Assembly: GCF_003491305.1 (NCBI RefSeq)
Contig: NZ_CP022706.1
Location: 458,501 to 522,500 of the forward strand
Direction of reading: 5' to 3'
DNA from: Methanobacterium sp. BAmetb5
Lineage (GTDB): Archaea > Methanobacteriota > Methanobacteria > Methanobacteriales > Methanobacteriaceae
DNA length: 64,000 nucleotides
The notes below the pieces were generated by a model, which did not search any database, had not been told where the DNA came from, and worked only from the letters and a program-made list of their open reading frames with translations. Within the stretch, counting starts at the first letter, position 1; every line of letters begins with the position of its first letter. Below, piece after piece: positions 1 to 27,724 of the stretch. The translations under genes and the position numbers were made by a program.

Positions 1-1
1 A

Positions 2-841
2 GCAGAAAATGAATTATTATCAGTAGATGACCCTCAAAAGTTCAGGGTAGAACTAGGCCAGGGTGTCGAGGCCGATATAGATAATCAGCAGGTTCTGGTT
101 GGAAATAGAAAACTCATGGATAACAACCTAGTCCTTATAACTCCGGAAATGATTGATATAATGAAATTTCAGGAAAATAGGGGTAAAACTGTTCTGCTGG
201 TGGCCATTGAACAATCAATAATTGGAATTATAACTGTAGCAGATAGGATCAAAGGAGAGTCCAGAGAAATAGTAGAGGAACTTAAAGAAATAGGTATTAA
301 GGAGGTTTTCCTGTTAACCGGTGATAACCAGGTTACGGCATCATCTATAGCACGGGATATCGGAGTAGATAGGGTCTATTCCCAGCAACTTCCCGAGGAT
401 AAGGTCCGGGTAATTGAAGAACAGCTACAGCAAAACCGGAAGGTGGGTATGATTGGTGATGGGATCAACGATGCTCCGGCCCTGGCCCGGTCCAATGTGG
501 GTGTGGCCATGGGTGCCCTGGGCTCTGATGTGGCTATTGAAACCGCCGATGTAGCCTTGATGTCCGATGATATAAGTAAAATACCAGAACTCATCCATCT
601 CTCCCGTAAAGTCCGGGGCACCATTAACGTGAACATAGTGGTACCCATCCTCATCAATTTCACGGCCATTGTCCTGGCTGCCTTTGGTATCATTGGCCCG
701 GTGGCTGGTGCTCTGATTCACAACCTGGGATCGGTTCTGGTGGTGGGTAATTCTTCCCGGCTCATCAATTATCGCCGCAATAAAACTTCTAAAAAATCAA
801 AAATTATCGTTAAAAATGCGGAATCTGTATCCCCGCCTTGA
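2..841 (+). CDS. Heavy-metal P-type ATPase, C-terminal part (truncated by window start)
   Basis: This is the C-terminal 279 residues of a P1B-type cation-transporting ATPase; the frame is open to the first bases of the window. The hinge motif GDGINDAPAL of the P-domain is present near position 453-480, preceded by the ATP-binding-domain segment and a TGDN motif near 318. Two hydrophobic C-terminal segments follow (about 620-760), as is usual for the last helices of P1B pumps. The DKTG phosphorylation site and the metal-binding CPx motif lie upstream of the window, so the metal (Cu, Zn, Cd or Co) cannot be decided. The tail is short and basic, and a T-rich stretch around 852-879 follows the stop and could terminate transcription. 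Confidence 0.9.
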   Translation, partial: AENELLSVDDPQKFRVELGQGVEADIDNQQVLVGNRKLMDNNLVLITPEMIDIMKFQENRGKTVLLVAIEQSIIGIITVADRIKGESREIVEELKEIGIKEVFLLTGDNQVTASSIARDIGVDRVYSQQLPEDKVRVIEEQLQQNRKVGMIGDGINDAPALARSNVGVAMGALGSDVAIETADVALMSDDISKIPELIHLSRKVRGTINVNIVVPILINFTAIVLAAFGIIGPVAGALIHNLGSVLVVGNSSRLINYRRNKTSKKSKIIVKNAESVSPP

Positions 842-1057
842 TTTTAGGCATTTTTTAATTATTTTTCCTTTTTTTTATCTTCCTAAAAATTAAATCCTAT
901 TGAAAAAACATTAAAACTATGTGAAAATTAAGTCAGTGTATTTTTAGCTTAAAATAATTGATTTAAGTTGTTATAATTTTAAGATAGGTATTTAAAGATT
1001 ATAATACATATCTAAGGCCGAGTAAGATTAATTATCCATAATCCAAGAGGTGAAAAG

Positions 1058-1270
1058 ATGGCTGCTAATCTCCATGTGATGACTGGTAGAAAGGGGGGTT
1101 GGGATGTTAAAAGGGATGGTGCGGTGAAGGCATCGGGACATTTTGACACCAAAAAAGAAGCAATTGAATTCGCCGAGGAAGAAGGTAAACGATATAATGT
1201 GGAAGTTTTCATCCACAGTGAAAATGGTAAAATAGAAAAACGGGAAAGCTTCGGTAAGAACCTCTATTAA
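1058..1270 (+). CDS. DUF2188 family small protein
   Basis: This 70-residue protein matches the DUF2188 pattern: a short beta strand with HVxxxxGGWDVKxxGxxxA, then an alanine- and glutamate-rich helix (TKKEAIEFAEEE), then a strand ending in a hydrophilic segment. The start is supported by AGAGGTG about 6 nt upstream. It appears monocistronic: an AT-rich gap lies upstream, and a run of eight or more T residues follows at about 1293-1301. Members are widespread in bacteria and archaea, but no biochemical function is established; I do not propose one. Confidence 0.8.
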   Translation: MAANLHVMTGRKGGWDVKRDGAVKASGHFDTKKEAIEFAEEEGKRYNVEVFIHSENGKIEKRESFGKNLY

Positions 1271-1408
1271 GATAGATCTACTGGCTAACCAATTTTTTTT
1301 TATTTTCCTTAATACCCTATTTTTTTAAATTAAGAATTTTCACTTATCTAGCATCACTAATCCCTGTCTAGCATTCACTTAATTTACTATTTATCCTCCT
1401 AATCACAA

Positions 1409-1436
1409 TAGCTAAAAAAAAGTAGCTAAAAAAAAG
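1409..1436. repeat. 14-bp perfect tandem duplication in convergent intergenic region
   Basis: The unit TAGCTAAAAAAAAG occurs twice back to back (1409-1422 and 1423-1436) between the DUF2188 gene and the minus-strand deformylase-like gene. It is probably a slippage product. Read on the minus strand, the T8 tracts could also contribute to termination. Confidence 0.7.
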
Positions 1437-1461
1437 TATCCCTAAATTTTAACCATAATGT

Positions 1462-2013
<552 letters not shown>

Positions 2014-2084
2014 CTGATCACCCACCGGGTCTTAGGATTCCATATTTTTAAAAATATCTCTAAAAAAAGGCTAAATAAAATGAA

Positions 2085-2110
2085 AATAAAACAGGAAAAA
2101 ATCATTCCTG
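2085..2110 (-). terminator. Stem-loop terminator after cpgS
   Basis: A 6-bp inverted repeat CAGGAA (2092-2097) / TTCCTG (2105-2110) with a 7-nt loop lies 15 nt after the cpgS stop on the minus strand and is followed in that direction by a T-rich stretch. Confidence 0.5.
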
Positions 2111-2125
2111 CCTTCAAGAATGCTT

Positions 2126-3502
<1,377 letters not shown>

Positions 3503-3531
3503 TTCAATATCACCAGCCAGGGGGTGTTTTT

Positions 3532-3878
<347 letters not shown>

Positions 3879-3892
3879 GTAATTTAAATTCC

Positions 3893-3924
<32 letters not shown>

Positions 3925-3981
3925 CTATACCCAGAAAAAACCATAAGCATAAGGTATAAAGTTTGAAAGTGCTGGGCACAG

Positions 3982-4003
3982 TGGGTAAATTAATGTTTAC
4001 CCA
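3982..4003. promoter_or_regulatory. Perfect dyad upstream of hisD (possible operator)
   Basis: TGGGTAAA (3982-3989), a 6-nt spacer and TTTACCCA (3996-4003) form an 8-bp perfect inverted repeat in the divergent spacer between the UPF0058 and hisD genes. No T-tract follows, so it reads better as an operator or RNA hairpin than as a terminator. No regulator can be assigned from sequence. Confidence 0.4.
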
Positions 4004-4110
4004 TGGTTACAAATAAAGGTTTTGACTGATCCATAATACAATAACAATAATCCACGACAACCTGTTTAAAAACTTGGTCTTGGTTAATAAAATTGATGCT
4101 TGGTTAAAAA

Positions 4111-5394
<1,284 letters not shown>

Positions 5395-5721
5395 CCTGGT
5401 GCTGACATATTATATTGGTAGAGCAGGGAGTATACCTTAAACTAATATATTATATAGCATGCCAGTGACTAGTTTAATAGAAATAAGTATATTCCACATG
5501 GAACACTAAAGGTATAATTGGATAAAATTAATCAAATATGAATTGAATTAAAAAAATCATCATTTTTGTCAGTGCTGAATTTATTATCACAGCTTTAAAA
5601 ATTCAATACTGGTATTGATGCAATTTTTTGCATCTAAAATTTGAATTTGAGCTTAAAAAGCTATTTTAGATGTTCACACACCAATTTGTATCCCTATTAC
5701 ATTAAATTGAGGTGAATTAAA
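5395..5721. other. hisD-aspS spacer with a structured leader
   Basis: This 327-nt AT-rich spacer holds no convincing gene. Its 3' part (5617-5671) is rich in inverted repeats, annotated separately, and the aspS ribosome-binding site GAGGTGA lies at 5709-5715. An AT-rich segment around 5440-5460 could supply a promoter, but no single TATA box stands out. Confidence 0.5.
5617..5671 (+). promoter_or_regulatory. Two adjacent hairpins in the aspS leader
   Basis: Hairpin 1 is GATGCAA (5617-5623), TTTT loop, TTGCATC (5628-5634). Hairpin 2 has an outer stem ATCTAAAAT (5632-5640) / ATTTTAGAT (5663-5671) and an inner stem AGCTT (5650-5654) / AAGCT (5658-5662). The two outer arms overlap by three bases, so the structures compete, as in leader switches. 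Whether the region is transcribed with aspS is not known. Confidence 0.4.
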
Positions 5722-7041
<1,320 letters not shown>

Positions 7042-7147
7042 GTCAACTTTTTTAATAAAAAAAGTTTGATATTCCCCCATTCATTATTTTATGTAATTAC
7101 TTCTTTTCTATTTCTTAAATCTAAATAATTACTCAAGGAAATGTAAA

Positions 7148-8395
<1,248 letters not shown>

Positions 8396-8460
8396 AAATG
8401 AACCCGGAAAATATATTTTGGTTTATTAAACACCAATTGATTAAAAATTTGTAATAAAAT

Positions 8461-8515
8461 TAAAAAAATATTTTAAAAATATATCAATATAACAGGACCA
8501 TTTAAAATCCTGTTA
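8461..8515 (-). terminator. Stem-loop terminator between convergent genes
   Basis: TAACAGGA (8490-8497) and TCCTGTTA (8508-8515) form an 8-bp stem with a 10-nt loop. On the minus strand it is followed by a long T-rich run (8461-8489), so it fits best as terminator of the minus-strand membrane-protein gene. It may also stop readthrough from the plus strand. Confidence 0.55.
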
Positions 8516-8542
8516 AATTGATTAAAAAAGAATTATTTTAGC

Positions 8543-9157
<615 letters not shown>

Positions 9158-9449
9158 GTCAAATCCCCACCAAAGAAATTGGTTTTAGGTGCATTAGACC
9201 TAATTCAATCTATGGATATTATAGTAAAAGGCATATATTAATTTTTAGATGGGAATTAACAGGAAATGATGATTTCATTTGATTATCCAGAACAACAAGC
9301 ATATGGTTATTACTTTTTAGGATGTTGATGACATCTGCATTTCAGTGCTAAAGTCCAGTTAGATAAATAAATTGCACGGAATTACGATTTTATTAGTCAT
9401 TGAGTATATAGAATTAGAATGGAAATGTATTGAATGGAAGGTGGTAAAG

Positions 9450-10112
<663 letters not shown>

Positions 10113-10168
10113 ATATCAATTGAGATAAATCTTTAAAAAAATTGGATTTAGCCCTAAAAATCCATAAT

Positions 10169-10196
10169 ATTGGAGAAAATATCTCCAATTCTTTTT
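10169..10196 (+). terminator. Intrinsic terminator after the Dsr-LP gene
   Basis: ATTGGAGA (10169-10176), a 5-nt loop and TCTCCAAT (10182-10189) form an 8-bp perfect stem, followed by TCTTTTT. Confidence 0.65.
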
Positions 10197-10310
10197 ATAG
10201 CCGGCATACATTCGTTACTGATTTGTTCTGTAACCGCAGGGCTAATGAAGAATCAGAAATCTAAATAGGAATCGAGAAAATAGATAGTAGTAATGAAAAA
10301 AAGACTATGG

Positions 10311-10424
10311 TTAATGATACTTCTTGGTAGTTTTTAAAATACTCCTGATGGATTTCAGGCGATATTTACGTACATTACGAACGTAATGGTCTTTATTCTC
10401 GGTATTTTTATCATCCGAAGTCAT
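10311..10424 (-). CDS. Putative 37-residue basic small protein
   Basis: A short open frame runs from ATG 10424 to TAA 10311 on the minus strand, with a very strong GGGGGGAT ribosome-binding site 5-6 nt upstream. The predicted peptide is hydrophilic and basic, beginning MTSDDKNTENKD and ending in a Lys/Arg/Tyr-rich stretch (RKYRLKSIRSILKTTKKYH). It has no signal peptide or cysteine. It lies in the long gap between the Dsr-LP and methyltransferase genes. It could be a nucleic-acid-binding small protein, but this is inference from charge only; evidence that it is a gene is the ribosome-binding site and frame. Confidence 0.45.
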   Translation of the reverse strand: MTSDDKNTENKDHYVRNVRKYRLKSIRSILKTTKKYH

Positions 10425-10670
10425 AACAATCCCCCCTGTAAGTTATTATGTTATCTTTGGTTATTATATTTTTTTAAAGGATAAAAAAAATTAAAAAATA
10501 AAAAAAGTTCTCAATTTTAATATAATTTAAACATTTGCCATTTTATAGACTAAATAATCGCAATGCTTCACCAACTTCCCTTAAGTTCCGGATTTCTACT
10601 GCTTCTTGTCCGGTGAACTTTTGCCATCTATTCCCAATTACCTACATTAAAAAGGAATGAAATCACACAA

Positions 10671-10678
10671 TTTATATA
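10671..10678 (+). promoter_or_regulatory. TATA box giving a leaderless or near-leaderless transcript
   Basis: TTTATATA centred about 32 nt upstream of ATG 10707. With the usual archaeal spacing, transcription would start within a few bases of the start codon. Consistent with this, no Shine-Dalgarno sequence is visible before the ATG. Confidence 0.55.
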
Positions 10679-10706
10679 TTTAATAACGTATCCTGGATTC
10701 AATACC

Positions 10707-11246
<540 letters not shown>

Positions 11247-11247
11247 G

Positions 11248-12058
<811 letters not shown>

Positions 12059-12152
12059 ATAACCCATTTTTTAAACCCCGATAAAATAAACCCCCAAAAA
12101 ACACGAACATTTGTAGACGAAAGGAACTATAAATGTTTTAGAAGGTTAAACT

Positions 12153-13277
<1,125 letters not shown>

Positions 13278-13291
13278 TTCCAAAAAACTGG

Positions 13292-13334
13292 TTAAAAGAT
13301 AAATACATCTTTTAATCTTTATCTTTTATTTTAA
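13292..13334 (+). terminator. Intrinsic terminator of the aromatic-precursor cluster
   Basis: TTAAAAGAT (13292-13300), a 6-nt loop and ATCTTTTAA (13307-13315) form a 9-bp stem followed by a T-rich run. Confidence 0.6.
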
Positions 13335-13396
13335 TCTCTCTATTTTTCCATGTTAATGTTGAACCGGCATTTTGCACTGCTTTTTTGATATTTTTT

Positions 13397-13434
13397 AAGT
13401 CCTATTTCTCTATAAAAGTCCTATTTCTCTATAA
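13397..13434. repeat. 19-bp perfect tandem duplication
   Basis: AAGTCCTATTTCTCTATAA occurs twice without interruption (13397-13415 and 13416-13434), upstream of the exported-protein gene. Each copy holds a CTATAA element, so the duplication may double a weak promoter-like motif, or it may be simple slippage. Confidence 0.75.
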
Positions 13435-13521
13435 TCTACAATCCTAAAGATAAAAATTTAAATAATACTTTTTAACCATTATACCATGATAAGATAAATC
13501 CATAGGTAAGGGGGCAGAACT

Positions 13522-14112
13522 ATTAATAAAAAGATTTTAGCATTGTTAATTATTTTAGTAGCCATCATCGGTATTTACGGCCTGTTTTATGTTGCAGTTA
13601 CCAGTATTTTAATGCCCAGTGATTTGAATACATTTAAATCTGAATTAAGTACAGTTCAGGTGCCGGTAAACAATGATTCTACCATTAAAGAGATGGAAAA
13701 TGCAGCGGCTTATACAGAAAGTGCATCTTCACTGGAATATGTATCCCCTAGCGAGCGGAGTGCGGTGGCCAGTAGTATGCGAATATCAAACACACCACCT
13801 CCCGAATTTTTCAATCAAAATTTAGGGGTATCCGATCAGTTCTTCAGTTACCGAATGTGGGCCTACACTCTGATATTCCGGGGAGATATTTCCAATGAGT
13901 TAAAAAATATTTCCAGTATTCATGAAGAATTTTCCCGTTTGAATAATGAAACTGAATCCCTGAATCAAAAATTGTACACTGATATGGAAAAGGGAGATAG
14001 TAAAGCCTACGCAGAAGATTTAAAACTAATTGCCAACAATTCAAAACAGTACAACACAGCCATGGCTGAATTAAAAACCCATCTGGAAACTTTGGTTAAT
14101 CTCCTGGAGTGA
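13522..14112 (+). CDS. Membrane-anchored or exported hypothetical protein, probable ATT start
   Basis: I do not recognise a family. Read from ATT 13522, the protein has 196 residues: a basic n-region (NKKI), one hydrophobic segment of about 22 residues (LALLIILVAIIGIYGLFYVAV) and a hydrophilic, helix-rich extracytoplasmic domain with Asn-x-Ser/Thr sites. The AAGGGGG at 13508-13514 lies exactly 7 nt before the ATT, and an in-frame stop at 13507 leaves no ATG, GTG or TTG between. The first conventional start, TTG 13543, is 28 nt from the SD and would remove the basic n-region. It is transcribed alone, between two intergenic regions with repeats. Confidence 0.65.
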   Translation: MNKKILALLIILVAIIGIYGLFYVAVTSILMPSDLNTFKSELSTVQVPVNNDSTIKEMENAAAYTESASSLEYVSPSERSAVASSMRISNTPPPEFFNQNLGVSDQFFSYRMWAYTLIFRGDISNELKNISSIHEEFSRLNNETESLNQKLYTDMEKGDSKAYAEDLKLIANNSKQYNTAMAELKTHLETLVNLLE

Positions 14113-14428
14113 TTCAATCCCCCCTAAGAATATCCCCGGGGTGACCAATCCCGGGGAATATCTCCTGGAGTGATCATTCTGGTGGTCAATCTCCCCTGAA
14201 ATATCTCCTGAATGGGGGCCATTGATATATACTAAGCTTTGAGTGATTCCTAACTTTGATGATCCCAAGGTAGGAGAAAAAAATTAAGCCCACCGTAACT
14301 ATATTATAATATAAGTAACAGTAGCCACTGCCACTTAATTTTTAGATCTATACAAAGAGTTAGATCTATAATCCATGAGTTACAAAGGAAGAGATTAAAA
14401 GTAATGTAAGATTCAGGGGATAATATAC
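14113..14428. other. Repeat- and hairpin-rich spacer
   Basis: TCTCCTGGAGTGAT occurs at 14100-14113, covering the upstream stop codon, and again at 14161-14174. Between them, CCCCGGG (14134-14140) and CCCGGGG (14150-14156), extended by ATAT pairs across one bulged A, form a strong hairpin. A third partial copy, ATATCTCCTG, follows near 14203. A 14-bp AT palindrome TATATTATAATATA at 14300-14313 may hold the promoter of the next gene. No gene is seen. Confidence 0.5.
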
Positions 14429-15367
14429 ATGTCAGATTACCAGGTGGAGTTAGTAACACCCCACACCAAGGATAGAATGTTGGCTGAACTTAAAAGCAGG
14501 GTAAAGTTCGAAAGAAAGGCCAATATTCACGGGGCCTGTGTTAAACTCCTTACTGATAATGAGGGCTTTAAGGAGGAATGGGAGGATAACTTAAAGTTCA
14601 TGAATGAGGATATCCGCCCCCATGCTAAGGTCTTTGCCGTGGAAGATGGTGGAAATTTGCAGGTTTTATATGAAACTGTTTCCAAGACCTGTATCATTAA
14701 AAACTGTGACTACTATGGCTGGATTAAAAGTATTGCCCTGGCCACTATTTCTGACTTCTTTGAGGAGTACCACTCTGAACACCGGCGATACTCCACCCAT
14801 GGATCAGCAGTGGACTGTGGTGGTCATGGAATGGCCATTATTGGCCCACCCGGAACTGGAAAAACCACCCTGACCTACGGACTCCTCCAGTACCCTAACT
14901 TTAACTATCTATCCGATGACTGGTTCTTCACCAGACTATTTAACAACGCCGCGGTTATTTATTCATCAGAAAAAAACTCATACATACGGGATGACTTGAG
15001 CCAGGTGTGGCAGGGTTTTTCAGAAGAAGTGGCCCGTGTCCAACTGGACAACAAAGGGCGGGGCATCGCTGATGTGAACACCCTCTTCCAGGGACGGGTC
15101 CGGGAAACCAGCACCCTGAAAGCCGTGGTTCTCCTGGAAAGAAATGCTTCTAATCCTCCCTTCCGCCAACTTGATCCTGATGAGGCCCTGAAATTCATGC
15201 TGGAAAATGATTTCTGCAACCCCCACCAATTAATAATGGATGAACGGAAACTCAACCTGAGAAGTGATTTTTTCTATGAGTTATTCCGGAGAGTGGATGT
15301 TTATTTACTCAACACCGTGGAAACTCCCCAGGAAAGTCTGGGCAGGATTAGGAACCTCATCATATAA
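14429..15367 (+). CDS. HPr-kinase/PEPCK-like P-loop protein
   Basis: The 312-residue protein has a Walker A GPPGTGKT at residues 139-146 followed by YLSDDW at 161-165. That arrangement is close to the HPr kinase/phosphorylase fold, where a P-loop is followed shortly by an Asp-Asp pair that positions Mg2+. The first 130 residues are a separate alpha/beta domain without a motif I know. Methanogens of this group lack a phosphotransferase system in general, so HPr is an unlikely substrate; a kinase acting on another protein or small molecule is more plausible. The ATG has AGGGGAT upstream. Transcribed alone. Confidence 0.6.
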   Translation: MSDYQVELVTPHTKDRMLAELKSRVKFERKANIHGACVKLLTDNEGFKEEWEDNLKFMNEDIRPHAKVFAVEDGGNLQVLYETVSKTCIIKNCDYYGWIKSIALATISDFFEEYHSEHRRYSTHGSAVDCGGHGMAIIGPPGTGKTTLTYGLLQYPNFNYLSDDWFFTRLFNNAAVIYSSEKNSYIRDDLSQVWQGFSEEVARVQLDNKGRGIADVNTLFQGRVRETSTLKAVVLLERNASNPPFRQLDPDEALKFMLENDFCNPHQLIMDERKLNLRSDFFYELFRRVDVYLLNTVETPQESLGRIRNLII

Positions 15368-15421
15368 TAATAACGGTTTGAAGTATTTATCAAAGAAAAA
15401 AGAATATAATCACAGGAAAAT

Positions 15422-15451
15422 GTCTTGAATCACTGAGTCTTGAATCACTGA
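15422..15451. repeat. 15-bp perfect tandem duplication
   Basis: GTCTTGAATCACTGA at 15422-15436 is repeated at 15437-15451 in the gap before thpR. Probably slippage. Confidence 0.7.
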
Positions 15452-15494
15452 GGAATACCTCATAGATACTGGTTATTCACTGATAATTCCCCAT

Positions 15495-15534
<40 letters not shown>

Positions 15535-15573
15535 CAACCAACAAAAAGACTAGTTAATCAAACTGGTGATAAT

Positions 15574-16122
<549 letters not shown>

Positions 16123-16234
16123 TCTTGAAATCAAGAACCTTAAACTCAAGATTTAATCTAATAAGTTTGATTTAATAAATTAATTCCATAAAAAGAAAAA
16201 CATGGCAAAAAGCCCAGCTTAGAGGTAATTATAA

Positions 16235-17635
<1,401 letters not shown>

Positions 17636-17637
17636 AG

Positions 17638-17690
17638 GGGTATTAACACCACTATCCGGTTAAATACCCTTAATTTTTTTTAAAAAAACA
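17638..17690. terminator. Bidirectional terminator between cca and priS
   Basis: GGGTATT (17638-17644) and AATACCC (17663-17669) form a 7-bp stem followed by T8 then A7, giving a T-tract on each strand. It suits termination from both sides. Confidence 0.6.
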
Positions 17691-17697
17691 ATAAACT

Positions 17698-18669
<972 letters not shown>

Positions 18670-18675
18670 GCCGTA

Positions 18676-20112
<1,437 letters not shown>

Positions 20113-20258
20113 AATTTATGTGTTGTTTACCCGGTTAAAAAAATTTATTGTTGGGGTGTTTTAGATATTCTAAGAATCTGTTTAATATCAAAAATCAATA
20201 GCTAAGAAGATGACTGGAAAGTTATTCCTTCCGCGTTTTTTCTCATCTTTTATTGAAT

Positions 20259-20303
20259 ATTACCCTTCATTGAAGGTTAATGGGTAATGGTGTTAACAAC
20301 ACC
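20259..20303. promoter_or_regulatory. Two consecutive perfect dyads in the priL-metG spacer
   Basis: ATTACCC (20259-20265) / GGGTAAT (20282-20288) encloses a nested CCTTC (20264-20268) / GAAGG (20272-20276) stem. It abuts GGTGTT (20289-20294) / AACACC (20298-20303). The rest of the 374-nt divergent spacer holds no gene; CTTATATAG at 20333-20341 could be a metG TATA box. The dyads could be operators or an RNA structure. Confidence 0.45.
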
Positions 20304-20323
20304 TCGAGGGGAAGGTAGATTAA

Positions 20324-20404
<81 letters not shown>

Positions 20405-20405
20405 G

Positions 20406-20443
<38 letters not shown>

Positions 20444-20486
20444 ATGCTGTATCATGCTTAACAAGGCGATTATAGGAGGAATATCT

Positions 20487-22478
<1,992 letters not shown>

Positions 22479-22575
22479 GGGGTTGTAAAACTATTCTGAT
22501 TAATAAGGATGGAATACCAGGGAGGGAACTTCCATCTAAAACGGGCTGTGACTGATACAATTATGAAGGAATACC

Positions 22576-24141
<1,566 letters not shown>

Positions 24142-24233
24142 ATAATTTAATCATTTTTTAGACTCACCATCTTAATTTTTTAGAAAAATGTTTTTATGAA
24201 TTGAGTTCTTATGGATTAATGAATAGAGAATAA

Positions 24234-24738
<505 letters not shown>

Positions 24739-24743
24739 GAAAA

Positions 24744-25715
<972 letters not shown>

Positions 25716-25913
25716 AAAATTAAGGTACTTATTTTTTTAAAAAAACCATTTTTTTTCCAATTTTTTTTATTTAATTTAATAGAAATTAATATTGTTATAT
25801 TGATATACAAAATATGCAGAATCAGTGCTTAATGGTCGATAAGAATAGTAACCCGGTTGGATAGGGCTTAATGAAAATTCCAGTAAAATAAGAAATATGG
25901 TAGGTATGGAAAA

Positions 25914-26795
<882 letters not shown>

Positions 26796-26934
26796 AGCAA
26801 ATTCCTCCCCATCTTCACACTGAAATCTATATTTGGTAACTGTCTAAGTGTCTTCTGGCTGTTCTTCCGAGCCATAATCCTGCGGTTAACTACACGGTCA
26901 TTTTATGGGATAGGTTTAGTTTTGAAAATCTTTT

Positions 26935-27648
26935 TTACCACAGAAGTTCCCCCTCTCCCAAAACTATCCCCTGGTCGGTGATATCATATTTGGCAGTTCC
27001 CATAAAGTCATAACTTGATTTAAATGTCATATAACTCCCATCAAGCATTATTACATTGTCGACTATTGATTTGAGTATTTTTTCGGTGCCGGGGGAGGCA
27101 ACTCCTTCGGTATAATTAACCAGTACTGTGGCCCCTGCTTCCTTCAGGCGTCTTAGGTAGGTTTTCAAAAAACGAACAACCATTGGTTCCGGGTTAAAAA
27201 CAAAGGGAGTGGTTAATGAATCAAAAACAGAACGAAATTCATTGGATTTTTTAAAAACAAAACGAGTCCCTAACCCAACTTTAACCATTAGATCAGTGGT
27301 GTCATTAATTTTGGAAGAAGCATATGTTGCAGTATTTTCCACACGTACTCCCGATAGGGAAGATATTGAATCAATAACGTATAAAAGTTCTTCATCAATA
27401 AAACCCTGCAAAAACCATCCAAAATCCATCATGTTTTGGGTTAATTGTTTTATTCCGTCATCGGTGGTGATGTACAGACAGGGCTCCTTGAGGTCCAATC
27501 CATGGTAGGCGAATTGATAGGAAAAAATAGATTTGCCCACCTTGGGGGGTCCGTAAACCAGAGTGGTGGTGTTCTCAGGAAATCCATCCCCATCATTTGA
27601 TGATAATAATTCATCTAAGCCCGGTATACCAGTTTCAACCATGCTCAT
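26935..27648 (-). CDS. KaiC-like RecA-superfamily ATPase (single domain)
   Basis: The 237-residue protein starts ETGIPGLDELL, as KaiC/GvpD-like ATPases do. It has Walker A GPPKVGKS at residues 33-40, Walker B-like LLYVIDSISSL around 103-113, and a later FVFNPEPMVVRFLKTYLRRLKEAGATVLV block. It has one domain and no KaiA/KaiB partners, so it is not a clock protein. Archaeal relatives include the archaellum ATPase FlaH/ArlH and many signalling ATPases. GGAGAA precedes the ATG. It is paralogous to the next gene upstream and lies downstream of the GTPase fusion in one probable operon. Confidence 0.8.
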   Translation of the reverse strand: MSMVETGIPGLDELLSSNDGDGFPENTTTLVYGPPKVGKSIFSYQFAYHGLDLKEPCLYITTDDGIKQLTQNMMDFGWFLQGFIDEELLYVIDSISSLSGVRVENTATYASSKINDTTDLMVKVGLGTRFVFKKSNEFRSVFDSLTTPFVFNPEPMVVRFLKTYLRRLKEAGATVLVNYTEGVASPGTEKILKSIVDNVIMLDGSYMTFKSSYDFMGTAKYDITDQGIVLGEGELLW

Positions 27649-27724
27649 TGTATCGAATTCTCCTATATGAAATTTATTTTAGTAAATGGGCTTTTATCCT
27701 GTAATATTTATTACTTTCAATATT

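Noticed and set aside
2042..2057. ATATTTTTAAAAATAT palindrome before the deformylase-like gene
   Set aside because: A pure A/T palindrome is expected often in such AT-rich gaps; it may be part of a promoter, but I cannot separate it from background.
9372..9449. N-terminal extension of the Dsr-like protein from ATG 9372
   Set aside because: The extension is not family-like and lacks a ribosome-binding site, while ATG 9450 has AAGGTGG just upstream.
16123..16136. TCTTGA-AA-TCAAGA hairpin after thpR as terminator
   Set aside because: The loop is only two bases, no T-tract follows, and the next gene cca lies close on the same strand, so cotranscription is more likely.
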